From positions 324,683 to 388,682 of the forward strand of contig NZ_JAHKQF010000018.1 in NCBI RefSeq assembly GCF_018860965.1: a DNA stretch of 64,000 nucleotides, in the 5' to 3' direction. This DNA comes from Alteromonas sp. C1M14 (GTDB taxonomy: Bacteria > Pseudomonadota > Gammaproteobacteria > Enterobacterales > Alteromonadaceae). Positions 37,843 through 47,499 of this stretch are shown here, in pieces (position 1 is the stretch's first letter; every line of letters starts with the position of its first letter). The position numbers and the translations under genes are program-made. The notes beneath the pieces are model-generated. The model saw only the letters and a program-made list of their open reading frames with translations. It made no database searches and had not been told where the DNA came from.

Positions 37843-38052
37843 TCAGCGTGAGACCGCATCTGTAAATGCCACAGAAACAATCAAATTAATCCTATCTTCT
37901 ATGCCTTCAGCAGGCACGATTTCCAGCTTCACATCACACTGTGAGCAGGTGGCGTACTTTTCCCTATACATGTCTTTTTCCGTTTCGACTTCGGTCACAT
38001 TTAGATGGCCGCAATGTGGACACAGATATTCGTGTTCATAGGACGCATTCAT
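37843..38052 (-). CDS. Small zinc-ribbon protein (CPxCG type)
   Basis: Encodes 69 residues with two cysteine pairs, YLCPHCGHLNV near residue 10 and ATCSQCDVKLEI near residue 35, spaced like a zinc ribbon. It resembles the cysteine-rich CPxCG family of unknown function. ATG 38052 has AAGGAA 5 bases upstream; an earlier start is possible but less likely. The gene stands alone and converges on folE. I do not assign a function. Confidence 0.7.
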   Translation of the reverse strand: MNASYEHEYLCPHCGHLNVTEVETEKDMYREKYATCSQCDVKLEIVPAEGIEDRINLIVSVAFTDAVSR

Positions 38053-38361
38053 AGGTATTCCTTTTGTAAGTATAACAACCACGACCCCCGCTTTGGTTCG
38101 CTGATGTGAGGGACTTGAACGACGTATAGGAAGTTTTTTGTTTGTAATCCGTAGGGCGGCTGATGAGGTCTCCTAATTATAGCGTAAATGAAAATTTGCG
38201 ACGTTTTTTTCATTCTTATCTACGCCCTAGATGACAGATAAGTTTACTCTAGGATGGAGGTTTTATTTGTTACCACTTCAAACCTCTGTTTTAAGATACG
38301 GTTTGGCTGCTAAGATACATGTTTAAGGTTGCTTTTAATTGACCAACGAAGGCGTATAACT
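38053..38361. other. Intergenic region with inverted repeats before the ROK kinase
   Basis: The 309 bases between the zinc-ribbon gene and the sugar kinase hold no credible gene. Two inverted repeats lie near the middle: CCTAGA / TCTAGG (38226-38253) and GAGGTTT / AAACCTC (38257-38286). They could be operator sites or leader structure for the kinase gene. Divergent promoters are expected here but none is convincing. Confidence 0.4.
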
Positions 38362-39246
38362 ATGGCATTAAATGATGAGTACTATGCAGTCATCGAAGCA
38401 GGTGGCACCAAATTCAACTGCGCAATTGTAAACAAAGCTAAGGAAGTGGTGGAACAGGTTCGGGTGCCCACCGCGTTACCAGAAAAAACGCTCAACGCTT
38501 GCGTGGATTTTTTCAAGGCACAGCGCGAGGCCGGCTACGATTTCAAACAAATGGGGATAGGCAGTTTTGGCCCGTTAGATCTCAATCCCCAATCAGATAC
38601 CTATGGCTTTATCACAAAAACCCCTAAGCCTAATTGGTCCTATGTGTCCATTGCCCCTTTTTTTGCCGACGCCCTAAATTGTGATGTGGTGATTGATACC
38701 GACGTCAATGCCGCGGCTTTAGCTGAATCTCGGTGGGGCGCTGCCCAAGGCACCGATGTGTGTGTTTACATCACGGTAGGTACTGGCGTGGGGGGCGGAG
38801 TGGTAATTCACGGTAAACCGCTGCACGGTTTGGTGCATCCAGAGATAGGCCATTTCAAAGTGATTCCCCCTGACGGTATACAAGGCGTGTGTCCTTTCCA
38901 TGGCAATTGTGTAGAGGGGTTAGCGTCCGGTACCTCTTTAGGCAAAATATGGGGGCAACCATCAGACACCCTTGCCGATGATCATCCCGCTTGGGATAAA
39001 CTCACCGATGTACTCGCACAATTGTGTCACAACCTGCTGGTAGGGCTAAGCGCCCAACGTATTATTTTCGGTGGTGGTGTGATGCAAAAGCAAGGCATCG
39101 TTGAACGCATTATTGATAAAACCCAAATCAGTCTGAACGACTATATTGTGTTGCCACCAAAAGTGGCTTTTAGCGATATTATTTGTCTTCCGGGGTTGGG
39201 GACACAGTCAGGAGTATTAGGCGCACTGGCCTTACTTGATACCTGA
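38362..39246 (+). CDS. ROK family sugar kinase, fructokinase-like
   Basis: Encodes 294 residues of the ROK family. The phosphate-binding VIEAGGTKFNCAIV lies at residues about 9-22, the catalytic Asp in VVIDTDVNAAAL, and the zinc-binding HPEIGHFKVIPP ... GVCPFHGNCVEGLASG matches bacterial fructokinases (GmuE/YdhR type). It likely phosphorylates fructose or a related hexose at O-6. I use ATG 38362 with AAGG upstream; an in-frame upstream start at 38329 lacks a good SD. No sugar transporter is adjacent, so the physiological sugar is uncertain. Confidence 0.85.
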   Translation: MALNDEYYAVIEAGGTKFNCAIVNKAKEVVEQVRVPTALPEKTLNACVDFFKAQREAGYDFKQMGIGSFGPLDLNPQSDTYGFITKTPKPNWSYVSIAPFFADALNCDVVIDTDVNAAALAESRWGAAQGTDVCVYITVGTGVGGGVVIHGKPLHGLVHPEIGHFKVIPPDGIQGVCPFHGNCVEGLASGTSLGKIWGQPSDTLADDHPAWDKLTDVLAQLCHNLLVGLSAQRIIFGGGVMQKQGIVERIIDKTQISLNDYIVLPPKVAFSDIICLPGLGTQSGVLGALALLDT

Positions 39247-39341
39247 AAAGGCGAAATGGGTGATGATGAATGAAACCATTTGGTCAAAATAAGCCTATAG
39301 AGTAGTAGGTACATTAATACGAATACCCTTAGGAGCACGAT

Positions 39342-39866
39342 ATGCAGCGGTTACTTTGGATAGCAGCAGGACTTTTATTATTAGCGAGTTGTACATCCGT
39401 CCCTGACGGTGTAAAGCCGGTAGAAAATTTTGATGCAGACCGTTATCTAGGTAACTGGTATGAAATAGCGCGGTTACCTCATTCCTTTGAAGAGGGTTTA
39501 TCTAATGTCACAGCCACGTATACCTTGCGGGATGATGGTGGTATCAATGTACTGAATAAAGGGTTTAATGACGAAAGTGGTGAATGGGAAGAGGCAGAAG
39601 GAAAGGCATACTTTGTAGAAAACCCGTCCATCGGTTATTTAAAAGTGTCCTTCTTTGGCCCTTTCTATGCCAGCTACGTAGTGGTGTCGGTAGACGAAAG
39701 TTACCGTTACGCGTTAGTTTCAGGGCCGGATCGTTCTTATCTATGGGTGCTGTCGAGAACGAAAACCTTAGCACCCGATACCCTCGATAGTTTGGTCGAT
39801 AAAGCCGAAGCATTAGGTTATGACGTTAGCCAATTAATTTACGTTAACCAAGATAAATATAGATAA
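39342..39866 (+). CDS. blc: Bacterial lipocalin, outer membrane lipoprotein Blc
   Basis: Encodes 174 residues (E. coli Blc 177). A lipoprotein signal (LLLLASC, Cys at about residue 17) is followed by the lipocalin motif DADRYLGNWYEIARLPHSFE. The remaining beta-barrel strands (ATYTLRDDGGINVLNKGF, GYLKVSFFGPFYASYVVV) and ALVSGPDRSYLWVLSRT are family-typical. Asp-free residue at +2 (Thr-Ser) fits outer-membrane sorting. Blc binds lysophospholipids. ATG follows AGGAG. Confidence 0.93.
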   Translation: MQRLLWIAAGLLLLASCTSVPDGVKPVENFDADRYLGNWYEIARLPHSFEEGLSNVTATYTLRDDGGINVLNKGFNDESGEWEEAEGKAYFVENPSIGYLKVSFFGPFYASYVVVSVDESYRYALVSGPDRSYLWVLSRTKTLAPDTLDSLVDKAEALGYDVSQLIYVNQDKYR

Positions 39867-39942
39867 AATGCAATGAATTGATAACGGATCCCTTTAAAAC
39901 CCTGCTAAAATTGGGCCTTTATAACGTGACGGAGCATACATT

Positions 39943-40503
39943 TTGGAAACTCGTGTAATGACGCGTGCAGGCAATACCTGTGAATTATGTGGCAGTAAAG
40001 ACTTAGTAGCTTTGTATGAAGTCCCTTTTACTCCAGACTCACAATCAGATACCCACCTGGCAGCATGCCAGACGTGTCGCGATCAATTGGCCGGTGAAGC
40101 ACCACTTGATCCTGCCCATTGGCGCTGTCTTAATGAAGCTATTTGGTCTCCCGTTCCACCGGTTCAGGTGACGGCATGGCGCATGCTAAACAAGCTGAAA
40201 AGTGAAACATGGGCCCAAGATTTACTCGATATTGCGTATTTAGAAGACAATGTTCGAGAATGGGGGGAAGCCGGACTGGTGGATCTCGACAAAGAGCCGA
40301 CCCTAGATTGCAATGGTACGGCACTTGTTGCGGGCGATAATGTTCACCTAGTTAAAGATTTAAACGTAAAAGGGGCGGGGTTTACAGCGAAACGAGGCAC
40401 GCCGGTACGCAACATCAGTCTTAGCGATAATCCATTGCATATTGAAGGTAAAGTAAATGGTACCCGAATTGTGATTATCGCGGCTTATACCAAAAAAGGT
40501 TAA
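39943..40503 (+). CDS. PhnA-like zinc-ribbon protein (YjdM family, long form)
   Basis: Encodes 186 residues. The N terminus has a CELCGSKD and a CQTCRDQL zinc ribbon; the C-terminal part (about residues 113-186), with LDCNGTALVAGDNVHLVKDLNVKGAG, is the PhnA/YjdM domain. The long form with a middle helical insert is common in gammaproteobacteria. Despite the name, YjdM is not a phosphonoacetate hydrolase, so function is unknown. The TTG start at 39943 has CGGAG 9 bases upstream; ATG 39958 is also in frame. Confidence 0.8.
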   Translation: METRVMTRAGNTCELCGSKDLVALYEVPFTPDSQSDTHLAACQTCRDQLAGEAPLDPAHWRCLNEAIWSPVPPVQVTAWRMLNKLKSETWAQDLLDIAYLEDNVREWGEAGLVDLDKEPTLDCNGTALVAGDNVHLVKDLNVKGAGFTAKRGTPVRNISLSDNPLHIEGKVNGTRIVIIAAYTKKG

Positions 40504-40525
40504 CTAGGTACTAAAAAGGTGCTTT

Positions 40526-40614
40526 TGATAGGGCGAGTAGCGAGAGAATTGCTGCAGAAAGTGGGGGTTTGAGGCATAATTGCCCTATCAGACTTTTTAA
40601 TAGGCAACCACCCA
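40526..40614 (+). promoter_or_regulatory. pyrC upstream region with nested hairpins
   Basis: TGATAGGGC (40526-40534) and GCCCTATCA (40582-40590) form a 9-bp inverted repeat followed by GACTTTTT, which could end the upstream transcript. A CATAAT (-10 like) lies at 40575-40580. The 3' arm CCTAT can also pair with ATAGG (40600-40604), which contains the likely pyrC ribosome binding site. This recalls the start-site-switch control of enteric pyrC, where a 5' hairpin hides the SD; the match is inferred and the start point is not fixed. Confidence 0.45.
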
Positions 40615-41658
40615 ATGCAATCGCTTACTCTTCGCACACCAGATGATTGGCACCTTCATTTTCGTGATGGCGACATGCTGTCAGAAACGGTGCCCGCCAC
40701 CGCCCGCTGCTTCGCGCGAGCTATCGTGATGCCTAATCTGGTTCCACCGGTAACCACCGCCGATATGGCCATGGATTATAAAGGGCGTATCGAAGCTGCA
40801 AGACCCGCCGGTAGCCAATTTGAACCTTTAATGACCCTATTTTTGACCAATCAATCCAGCAAAGAAGATATCGCCGCTGCAAAGGCTGCTGGGGTGGTGG
40901 CTTGTAAACTTTATCCTGCTGGTGCAACCACGAATTCTGATGCTGCGGTAACCGGAATTCAGGCACTTTATCCCGTATTTGAAGCGATGCAAGAGCAGGG
41001 GCTATTGCTACTTATTCACGGTGAGGTGACCCAAAGTCATGTGGATATTTTTGACCGCGAAAAAGTTTTTATAGAAACCCATTTACGGCCTATCGTTAAT
41101 GCGTTCCCCCAGCTAAAAATTGTTTTTGAGCACATTACTACCGCAGACGCTGCAGAGTTTGTCTTTGCCGCCGATAAAAATGTGGGCGCAACAATTACGC
41201 CGCAGCATTTGATGCTTAACCGTAATGATCTCTTAGTCGGCGGAATTCGGCCTCACAATTATTGTTTGCCGGTATTAAAAAGAAATAGTCATCAGCAAGC
41301 GTTACAAGAAGCCGTGGCAACGGGCTCAGCGAAGTTTTTTCTCGGTACCGACTCTGCGCCTCATGCTAAACATCGTAAAGAAAACGCATGTGGTTGCGCC
41401 GGTTGTTACAGCGCGTGGAGCGCTATTGAACTGTACGCAGAAGTATTTGATTCGTTGGGTATATTGGACAAACTAGAAGGCTTTGCTAGTCTTCATGGGG
41501 CGAATTTTTATGGTCTGCCAATTAATGACGGTACGATTACGCTGATCGAATCACCTTGGACAGTACCAGAAATCGTTACCTTACCTGATGGTACCGAAAT
41601 GGTACCTTTTGCTGCAGGGAAAACATTGAAGTGGAAGTTGGAGCAGTCATTAACTTAA
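40615..41658 (+). CDS. pyrC: Dihydroorotase
   Basis: Encodes 347 residues (E. coli 348) closing the dihydroorotate ring in pyrimidine synthesis. Zinc ligands are visible: [15 protein letters not shown] (HxH, residues about 12-16), the metal-bridging Lys in [42 protein letters not shown] and the catalytic Asp in [14 protein letters not shown]. Monocistronic-looking upstream, but its 3' end overlaps the next gene by 28 bases in another frame. Confidence 0.97.
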   Translation: MQSLTLRTPDDWHLHFRDGDMLSETVPATARCFARAIVMPNLVPPVTTADMAMDYKGRIEAARPAGSQFEPLMTLFLTNQSSKEDIAAAKAAGVVACKLYPAGATTNSDAAVTGIQALYPVFEAMQEQGLLLLIHGEVTQSHVDIFDREKVFIETHLRPIVNAFPQLKIVFEHITTADAAEFVFAADKNVGATITPQHLMLNRNDLLVGGIRPHNYCLPVLKRNSHQQALQEAVATGSAKFFLGTDSAPHAKHRKENACGCAGCYSAWSAIELYAEVFDSLGILDKLEGFASLHGANFYGLPINDGTITLIESPWTVPEIVTLPDGTEMVPFAAGKTLKWKLEQSLT

Positions 41659-43202
41659 CCCGAATAAAGATTTGGCTTGTAGCCGTTTGGTGTTTTGCTA
41701 GTTGGAGCAATGCAGAGTCTTTACCTGTCATTGTTAACCCTGTCCCCGTTTTTTCCGATCTTGATGCTTCGGGCGAATTAAGTGGCTATACCATTGATGT
41801 TATCAATGGCATGCTGTTAGAGGCCGGTTATATCGGTAATCTGCGCCCCGAACCCTTTGCCCGCATGTTAGCGGATCTTGCTGTGACACCAAGGCAACTT
41901 GGTGCCTCAGTGGTACGCACCCCAGAACGGGAAGCGTCATTTCACTGGCTTACTTCAGTCACCGCAACGTCTAATCAACTATTTGTTAAGAAAGGATCGG
42001 CGTACACGGATCTTGAAATCAGGTCTCTCAATACGTTGCCCACGGTGTCGGTATTGCGAAAAGACTACCGAGAAACAATACTTCGTGAATCCGGTGTAAA
42101 ATCGATTATGGCGGTCAATTCGTGGGCCCAAGCGGTGGAAGCATTACTGCGTGACCGGGTTGAAGGGATCTTATTTTCTGCGTATGGCCTAAATTTGGTG
42201 TGCAAATCTGCACATTTAGACTGTTCTTCGTTAGTGCCTGTGTTAACCCACAGTACGCCGGTAAGCTATCTGGTGTTGCCGAAATATGAGGGCAGTGACG
42301 AACTGGCAGAAACACTCACCAATGCGGCGACTCGCTTTAAAAGCAGCGAAAAGTTTGCCCGTCTTTCCAATGCCACCATACGTCAATTTAATCAGTATGG
42401 ACTGGCCGCTTCCTATGTTAACGGTACCTTAAAACTGGGATCGACCATTGGCATAGATAAGGACGAACAATTGTGGGTACTGGGGGAGTTGGCAGGGGAA
42501 TTCGCAAAGCTCAATGGTCGCTCGGAAATGGTGGGGTACAATGCAGAAATAGTCAAACGGATCATGAATGAGGCGGGGTTAGTTAAACCTGTTCTCGCCG
42601 CCCCCTGGAAGCGTTTATACAGAGAAGCACTCTACCAGCCAAATGTATTGGCCTTTGCCGTGGTGCGAACCCCCGACAGAGAAGACCTGTTTCATTGGAT
42701 TACACCGTTGACGGCAAATGAGTATCGATTGTACGGTGATCAAGACGCGTTTTATTCCTCACTAAAACAGGTGCCAGATGATACCATTATGGCCGTGCTC
42801 AAGCGTGATTTTCGCGGTGATATCGCCCGCAGTCAGGGGTTGATAACGGTAGAATATGATTCTTGGCATGATGCTATTGAAGGGGTTATTCATCAGCGAG
42901 CTGATGTGGTTTTTGCCTCTAAACGGGCCATAGAATTAGGCTGTCAGCAGCAAATAGAACCTTGCGTGGATATTAGGCCGGTTAGTCCTATTATGAATGC
43001 GCAATCCTGGTTGGTCATGTCGAAGGCAGGCACATCAGAAGAACTGGCCGCGCGATTTAAGCGGGCGGCAGATAATGTAAAACGTACAGGTCAATATCAG
43101 AAATGGGCGAAGCAATGGGTCCATGATATGAACGGCAGAAATCAAACGGATTATAGCTTCATGGATGGCGTTATATACCTTTATCAAGTAAATCAAAAAT
43201 AA
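41631..43202 (+). CDS. Periplasmic solute-binding-like protein with two tandem SBP domains
   Basis: Encodes up to 523 residues. A signal peptide ([14 protein letters not shown], cleavage about residue 28) is followed by two homologous bacterial extracellular solute-binding (SBP_bac_3-like) domains, about 30-270 and 275-505. Repeated elements are [14 protein letters not shown] / [30 protein letters not shown] / [16 protein letters not shown], and a CX6C pair in each half (VCKSAHLDC / GCQQQIEPC). No catalytic or membrane domain follows, so it is a free two-lobed receptor, not a histidine kinase. GTG 41631 is the only start that includes the signal peptide with usual codons. Ligand unknown; no permease nearby. 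Confidence 0.78.
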   Translation: MEVGAVINLTRIKIWLVAVWCFASWSNAESLPVIVNPVPVFSDLDASGELSGYTIDVINGMLLEAGYIGNLRPEPFARMLADLAVTPRQLGASVVRTPEREASFHWLTSVTATSNQLFVKKGSAYTDLEIRSLNTLPTVSVLRKDYRETILRESGVKSIMAVNSWAQAVEALLRDRVEGILFSAYGLNLVCKSAHLDCSSLVPVLTHSTPVSYLVLPKYEGSDELAETLTNAATRFKSSEKFARLSNATIRQFNQYGLAASYVNGTLKLGSTIGIDKDEQLWVLGELAGEFAKLNGRSEMVGYNAEIVKRIMNEAGLVKPVLAAPWKRLYREALYQPNVLAFAVVRTPDREDLFHWITPLTANEYRLYGDQDAFYSSLKQVPDDTIMAVLKRDFRGDIARSQGLITVEYDSWHDAIEGVIHQRADVVFASKRAIELGCQQQIEPCVDIRPVSPIMNAQSWLVMSKAGTSEELAARFKRAADNVKRTGQYQKWAKQWVHDMNGRNQTDYSFMDGVIYLYQVNQK

Positions 43203-44584
43203 TGAATCAATTTTCAGACATCAGCACTATTCGGGACGAACTTCAAACAGCGTTGTCACGTCTTGGTTTTCCTTCTATGACATCGGTTCAAGCCGGTACA
43301 TTGCCAGCGGCACTCGATGGCAAAGATATTATGGCCCAAGGGCAAACCGGAAGCGGTAAAACCATCGCCTTTGCCGTGGCAACCCTAAATACGGTTACGG
43401 TCAGTCAGTTTTCTACACAAGTGCTGGTGCTTTGTCCCACACGTGAGTTGGCTGCCCAGGTAGCACAGCAGTATCGAGAGGTGGGCCAATGTATGGCAAA
43501 CCTGAAGGTGCAAACATTGTGTGGTGGTGAGCCCATGGGGCCTCAAATCCAATCCTTAAAGCATGGTGCTCATGTCGTGGTAGGCACGCCCGGCCGTATA
43601 TTAGATCACCTACAAAAACGTCGACTACGTTTAGATGGCGTGATCAGTCGGGTACTCGATGAGGCCGACCGTATGCTCGATATGGGGTTTGCAGAAGATG
43701 TAGACGCCATCTTTGATGCCATGCCAAGTCCAGTTCAAACGTTGTTGTTTTCGGCTACCTGGACGTCGGGTATTCAGAATATGGCGGCAAGGTATTTACA
43801 TCAAGCCCATGAATTTTTGGCAAAAGAAAAAAGCACCTCAAACCCAGACATAGAACAACGGGCGTTCTCGGTGGAAGAGCATACGCGGCTGACGGTGTTA
43901 AAAGGGGTACTGACTACCTTACAGCCTACAAAAGCCATTCTCTTTTGTAATACACGTCGTCGCGTTGTGGAAGTCACCGAGGCCTTAGTTAGCGAAGGGT
44001 TTTCTGCTGCGGGATTACAAGGTGACATGGAGCAGCGGGAACGAACAGAGGTATTAGCTCGCTTTGCCGCCGAGGCGTTGTCAGTTTTGGTGGGCACGGA
44101 TGTGGCCGCACGAGGGCTGGATATCAAAGAGGTGGATTGCGTTATTAACGTGGACATCAGTGAAGATGTGGACACCCATACTCACCGCGTCGGAAGAACT
44201 GGGCGAGCCGGTACGAAAGGACTGGCTGTGTCTTTGGTGGGGCCTTCAGAACAAGACCAATTCACTAAAATTGAAGCCTTTAGTGAGGTGAATATTCCAC
44301 TGAAAGGTGGGCCAAGTGTACGTTTTCACGCTAATCGTATAAAGCTACCTGAATATGTGTGCTTACATATCAATGCGGGTAAAAAGCAAAAGCTGCGACC
44401 GGGGGATTTTCTTGGCTCTTTAGTCAAGGATGCCGAATTACCGGCGGACGATATTGGTAAAATCCAGGTGCAAAATGCCCAGAGTTTCGTTTCGGTTAAA
44501 GCCCGCAGCGTCAAGCGTGCGTTGAAGCTTTTTCGGGAAGGCAAAATCAAAGGCAAACGGGTGCGTGCTAGAAAGCTAGGATAG
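43202..44584 (+). CDS. dbpA: ATP-dependent RNA helicase DbpA
   Basis: Encodes 460 residues (E. coli DbpA 457). DEAD-box motifs: Q motif, AQGQTGSGKTIAFA (I), PTRELA (Ia), VLDEADRMLDMGF (II), LLFSATW (III), ARGLDI and HRVGRTGRAG (VI). The C-terminal RNA-binding domain, with CLHINAGKKQKLRPGDFLGSL, is the part that recognises hairpin 92 of 23S rRNA in DbpA. It acts late in 50S assembly. Start overlaps the preceding stop (TAATG). Confidence 0.95.
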   Translation: MNQFSDISTIRDELQTALSRLGFPSMTSVQAGTLPAALDGKDIMAQGQTGSGKTIAFAVATLNTVTVSQFSTQVLVLCPTRELAAQVAQQYREVGQCMANLKVQTLCGGEPMGPQIQSLKHGAHVVVGTPGRILDHLQKRRLRLDGVISRVLDEADRMLDMGFAEDVDAIFDAMPSPVQTLLFSATWTSGIQNMAARYLHQAHEFLAKEKSTSNPDIEQRAFSVEEHTRLTVLKGVLTTLQPTKAILFCNTRRRVVEVTEALVSEGFSAAGLQGDMEQRERTEVLARFAAEALSVLVGTDVAARGLDIKEVDCVINVDISEDVDTHTHRVGRTGRAGTKGLAVSLVGPSEQDQFTKIEAFSEVNIPLKGGPSVRFHANRIKLPEYVCLHINAGKKQKLRPGDFLGSLVKDAELPADDIGKIQVQNAQSFVSVKARSVKRALKLFREGKIKGKRVRARKLG

Positions 44585-44699
44585 GGGGTTACACCGCTGA
44601 AAACACGGCAGGTTATTGTGAGTATTAACGGCGAAAAAATGCACATGAATGGGAAAGTGTTATAGTTAATTTAGCGACTATAGTTTGAAAGGAGCCATC

Positions 44700-45314
44700 A
44701 TGTACGAAGAGTTTACGTCCGTTTCGGTGTGCGAATATGCTGATGCATTGCCCCGATCACAATTTATGGATTACAAAATCCATTCGCTGTGGAGTCCGGC
44801 TCCGAAGATTGCAGGGCCTGCTTATACGGTAAAATGCGCCCCAGGCGACCATCTTATGTTTCACGCTGCCATTTACCGAGCGAGTCCTGGGGATATCATT
44901 GTTGCCGAGGCCGACGATATGTATGCATTAGCAGGCGGCAATGTGTGTGCCATTGCCCAGGAACGAGGTGTTGCTGGGTTTGTCATTGATGGCGTGATAC
45001 GCGATGTGGGGGAGGTCCGTGAGATGGGGTTTCCTGTATATGCCCGAGGCGCTTGTCCGAAACCCGGCGCGAAAGAAACATTGTCCCCTCTTAATCAGGT
45101 TATTAATTGTGGCGGTGTAGAAGTGCATCCTGGCGACATCATTGTGGCTGACGAAGAAGGGATCGCCGTTATCCCCCTAGCAGAAGCTGCAGATGCGTTA
45201 GAGATTGCGAAAGCCCGCACCAAGAACGATGGGGAGATGACATTGTCCCAATGGCAAGATAAACACCTTGAAAAAGTTGAATCTATCCTCACTAAGCTAG
45301 GGTTTAATGAATAA
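44700..45314 (+). CDS. RraA-like / HMG aldolase family protein
   Basis: Encodes 204 residues of the RraA-like fold. Seen are VSVCEYADALPRSQFMDYKIHSLWSP, IAGPAYTVKCAPGDHLMFHAAIY, and GFVIDGVIRDVGEVREMGFPVYARG (the GxxxxRD region that binds metal and 2-oxo acid in 4-hydroxy-4-methyl-2-oxoglutarate aldolases), then HPGDIIVADEEGIAVIP. Both RraA (RNase E inhibitor) and aldolases share this fold; the Arg-Asp pair favours an aldolase-like activity. ATG 44700 has AAGGAG. It is 14 bases upstream of an ABC exporter gene. Confidence 0.78.
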   Translation: MYEEFTSVSVCEYADALPRSQFMDYKIHSLWSPAPKIAGPAYTVKCAPGDHLMFHAAIYRASPGDIIVAEADDMYALAGGNVCAIAQERGVAGFVIDGVIRDVGEVREMGFPVYARGACPKPGAKETLSPLNQVINCGGVEVHPGDIIVADEEGIAVIPLAEAADALEIAKARTKNDGEMTLSQWQDKHLEKVESILTKLGFNE

Positions 45315-45328
45315 ACCTGAGCACATCT

Positions 45329-47170
45329 ATGTTTTCTTTTTTTGAACGGCTGACTCAGCCGTTTCCTGATATCCCTCCTGGTCAACCCCCCAAAGGATTA
45401 ATGGCTTTTTGTCGTTATTACTCCCAAGGAATGTGGAAAATCATTGGTGCGGTTTCCTTACTTAGTGCCATTATTGCCATCCTTGAAGTCACCCTGTTTG
45501 GGTTTCTCGGACAGATGGTTGATTGGTTTGGTCAACATGAACGTAGTGATTTTTTAGCTGAAGAAGCTTGGACGCTTACCGGCATGGCGCTGGTGGTATT
45601 GGTGTTGATCCCAGGTTGCATTTTGTTGCGCTCATTGTTCAATCGACAGTCGTTAATGGGGAATTACCCCATGCGTATACGCTGGCAGGCTCACCGTTAT
45701 TTGTTAGGACAAAGCGTGAGCTTTTTTCATAACGAATTTGCCGGTCGCATTGCTACCAAAGTCATGCAAACGGCACTTTCTGTCCGTGAAACGGTAATGA
45801 AACTACTGGATCTGATGGTCTACATTAGCGTGTATTTTGTGTCGATGGTGGTGCTGATCTTTTCCACAGACTGGCGTTTAGCTTTACCGCTACTGGTGTG
45901 GTTTTTTGTTTACATCGGTATTTTACGGGTGCTGGTGCCAAAGCTAAAGCAGGTCTCTCAAGCCCAAGCTAATGCCCGTTCTGAAATGACCGGACGAATA
46001 GTTGATAGCTATACCAATATCACTACGGTGAAACTGTTTTCCCATAGTCGTCGTGAAGCCGATTACGCCAAAGAAAGTATGGACGTGTTTCTCAAAACAG
46101 TACATCCCCAAATGCGTCTGGTAACGATTTTAGAAAATTGCGTAGAACTGGCCAACGCGGTGTTGATATTCGCAGTGGGTGCATTGTCGATTTATTTGTG
46201 GCTACAGAACATCGTGAGTCCCGGTGATATTGCCATTGCGATCAGTTTGGTGTTGCGCTTAAACGGCATGTCCCATTGGGTCATGTGGGAGGTTTCATCG
46301 TTGTTCGAAAATCTAGGGACAGTACAAGATGGCATGAACACCTTGGCTAAACCGGTGAAAGTTAAAGATCCACAAACACCTAATCAGCTCATCCTTAATG
46401 GCGGCGAGATCGGGTTTAATCATGTGAACTTTGCCTATGTGGACAGTGATGATAGGGCGATTAAGGTATTTGACGATTTAAATTTTACCATCAAGCCAGG
46501 TGAAAAAGTGGGGCTGGTAGGCCGCTCTGGGGCAGGAAAATCGACCTTAGTCAATTTATTGATGCGTTTTTATGATACGTCCGCGGGGCAGATTACCCTA
46601 GACGGTCAACCCATTGAATCCGTGCCCCAAGAGATGTTGCGGGAAAAAATTAGCATGGTGACCCAAGATACCTCACTGATGCACCGTTCGGTGCGAGACA
46701 ATATCATTTATGGACGTACTGACGCGACGGAAGAAGAGGTGATTCGCGCAGCTAAGCAAGCAGAGGCCCACGACTTTATTCTTACCCTTTCTGATAATCA
46801 AGGTCGTACCGGTTACGATGCCCATGTGGGAGAGCGGGGGGTTAAATTGTCGGGAGGACAGCGCCAGCGTATAGCCATCGCTCGGGTATTGCTAAAAGAT
46901 GCACCAATATTAATCTTGGATGAAGCCACCTCCGCATTGGATTCAGAAGTGGAAGCGGCAATACAAGATTGTTTGAACTCGGTGATGGACAACAAAACCG
47001 TACTGGCCATTGCTCATCGTTTATCGACCATTGCGCAAATGGATAGGCTGCTTGTACTCGACCAAGGTGAGATTGTGGAGTCTGGTTCCCATCAGGAGTT
47101 GGTGGCTAAAAAAGGCCTCTATGCGAAGCTTTGGGCTCATCAAACCGGCGGATTTATTGGCGTTGAATAA
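45329..47170 (+). CDS. ABC exporter with fused membrane and ATPase domains
   Basis: Encodes 613 residues. Six membrane helices (about residues 38-330) are followed by an ATPase domain with Walker A VGRSGAGKSTLVNLL (about 391-405), signature KLSGGQRQRIAIAR and Walker B ILILDEATSALD. It is a half-size type IV exporter that would work as a homodimer or heterodimer. It lacks an N-terminal C39 cysteine peptidase domain, so it is not the expected exporter for double-glycine peptides nearby. Substrate unknown; likely co-transcribed with the RraA-like gene. Confidence 0.88.
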   Translation: MFSFFERLTQPFPDIPPGQPPKGLMAFCRYYSQGMWKIIGAVSLLSAIIAILEVTLFGFLGQMVDWFGQHERSDFLAEEAWTLTGMALVVLVLIPGCILLRSLFNRQSLMGNYPMRIRWQAHRYLLGQSVSFFHNEFAGRIATKVMQTALSVRETVMKLLDLMVYISVYFVSMVVLIFSTDWRLALPLLVWFFVYIGILRVLVPKLKQVSQAQANARSEMTGRIVDSYTNITTVKLFSHSRREADYAKESMDVFLKTVHPQMRLVTILENCVELANAVLIFAVGALSIYLWLQNIVSPGDIAIAISLVLRLNGMSHWVMWEVSSLFENLGTVQDGMNTLAKPVKVKDPQTPNQLILNGGEIGFNHVNFAYVDSDDRAIKVFDDLNFTIKPGEKVGLVGRSGAGKSTLVNLLMRFYDTSAGQITLDGQPIESVPQEMLREKISMVTQDTSLMHRSVRDNIIYGRTDATEEEVIRAAKQAEAHDFILTLSDNQGRTGYDAHVGERGVKLSGGQRQRIAIARVLLKDAPILILDEATSALDSEVEAAIQDCLNSVMDNKTVLAIAHRLSTIAQMDRLLVLDQGEIVESGSHQELVAKKGLYAKLWAHQTGGFIGVE

Positions 47171-47239
47171 GGATATCAGGGGCAATTACTCGGTTTGTAA
47201 GAGGATTTCTTTTGTACACAATACAGTGCATTTGTTTGC

Positions 47240-47267
47240 TTGTATCTCGGGCAAGGATCGGTATAAT
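47240..47267 (+). promoter_or_regulatory. Promoter of the tRNA-Trp-secE-nusG unit
   Basis: TTGTAT (47240-47245), a 16-base spacer and the perfect TATAAT (47262-47267). The following ACGCCTCCCTCCC is a GC-rich discriminator, the usual mark of stable-RNA promoters under stringent control. Confidence 0.8.
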
Positions 47268-47364
47268 ACGCCTCCCTCCCTTGCGATTCCGCGATTTTTC
47301 ACAAAGAAACGCCAAACATTCACAAGGGTAGTGTAACCAAATTTTGTCTTAACTTAAGACATTT

Positions 47365-47441
47365 AGGGGTGTAGTTCGAATTGGTAGAACAGCGGTCTCC
47401 AAAACCGATGGTTGGGGGTTCGAGTCCCTCCACCCCTGCCA
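47365..47441 (+). tRNA. tRNA-Trp (anticodon CCA)
   Basis: A full cloverleaf of 77 bases including the encoded 3' CCA. The acceptor stem AGGGGTG pairs with CACCCCT, discriminator G. Anticodon loop CTCCAAA gives CCA, reading UGG (Trp). The T arm has GGTTCGAGTCC. In many gammaproteobacteria tRNA-Trp precedes secE, as here, giving co-expression of a tRNA and translocation/transcription factors. Confidence 0.98.
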
Positions 47442-47499
47442 GAATTGAACTCTATGAAGTAGTTTGTAGAGACTGACGCAGTATTGCTAGGATCGTGAA

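Noticed and set aside
38095..38125. Sequence on the minus strand resembling a tRNA 3' end (T-loop-like TTCAAGT, ending in ACCA)
   Set aside because: The 5-base arms around the T-loop do not pair and no other tRNA arms are present; too weak for a tRNA gene or an attachment-site remnant.
45329..47170. ABC exporter as the transporter for the double-glycine peptides
   Set aside because: It has no N-terminal C39 cysteine peptidase domain, lies on the other strand, and is separated by tRNA-Trp, secE and nusG.
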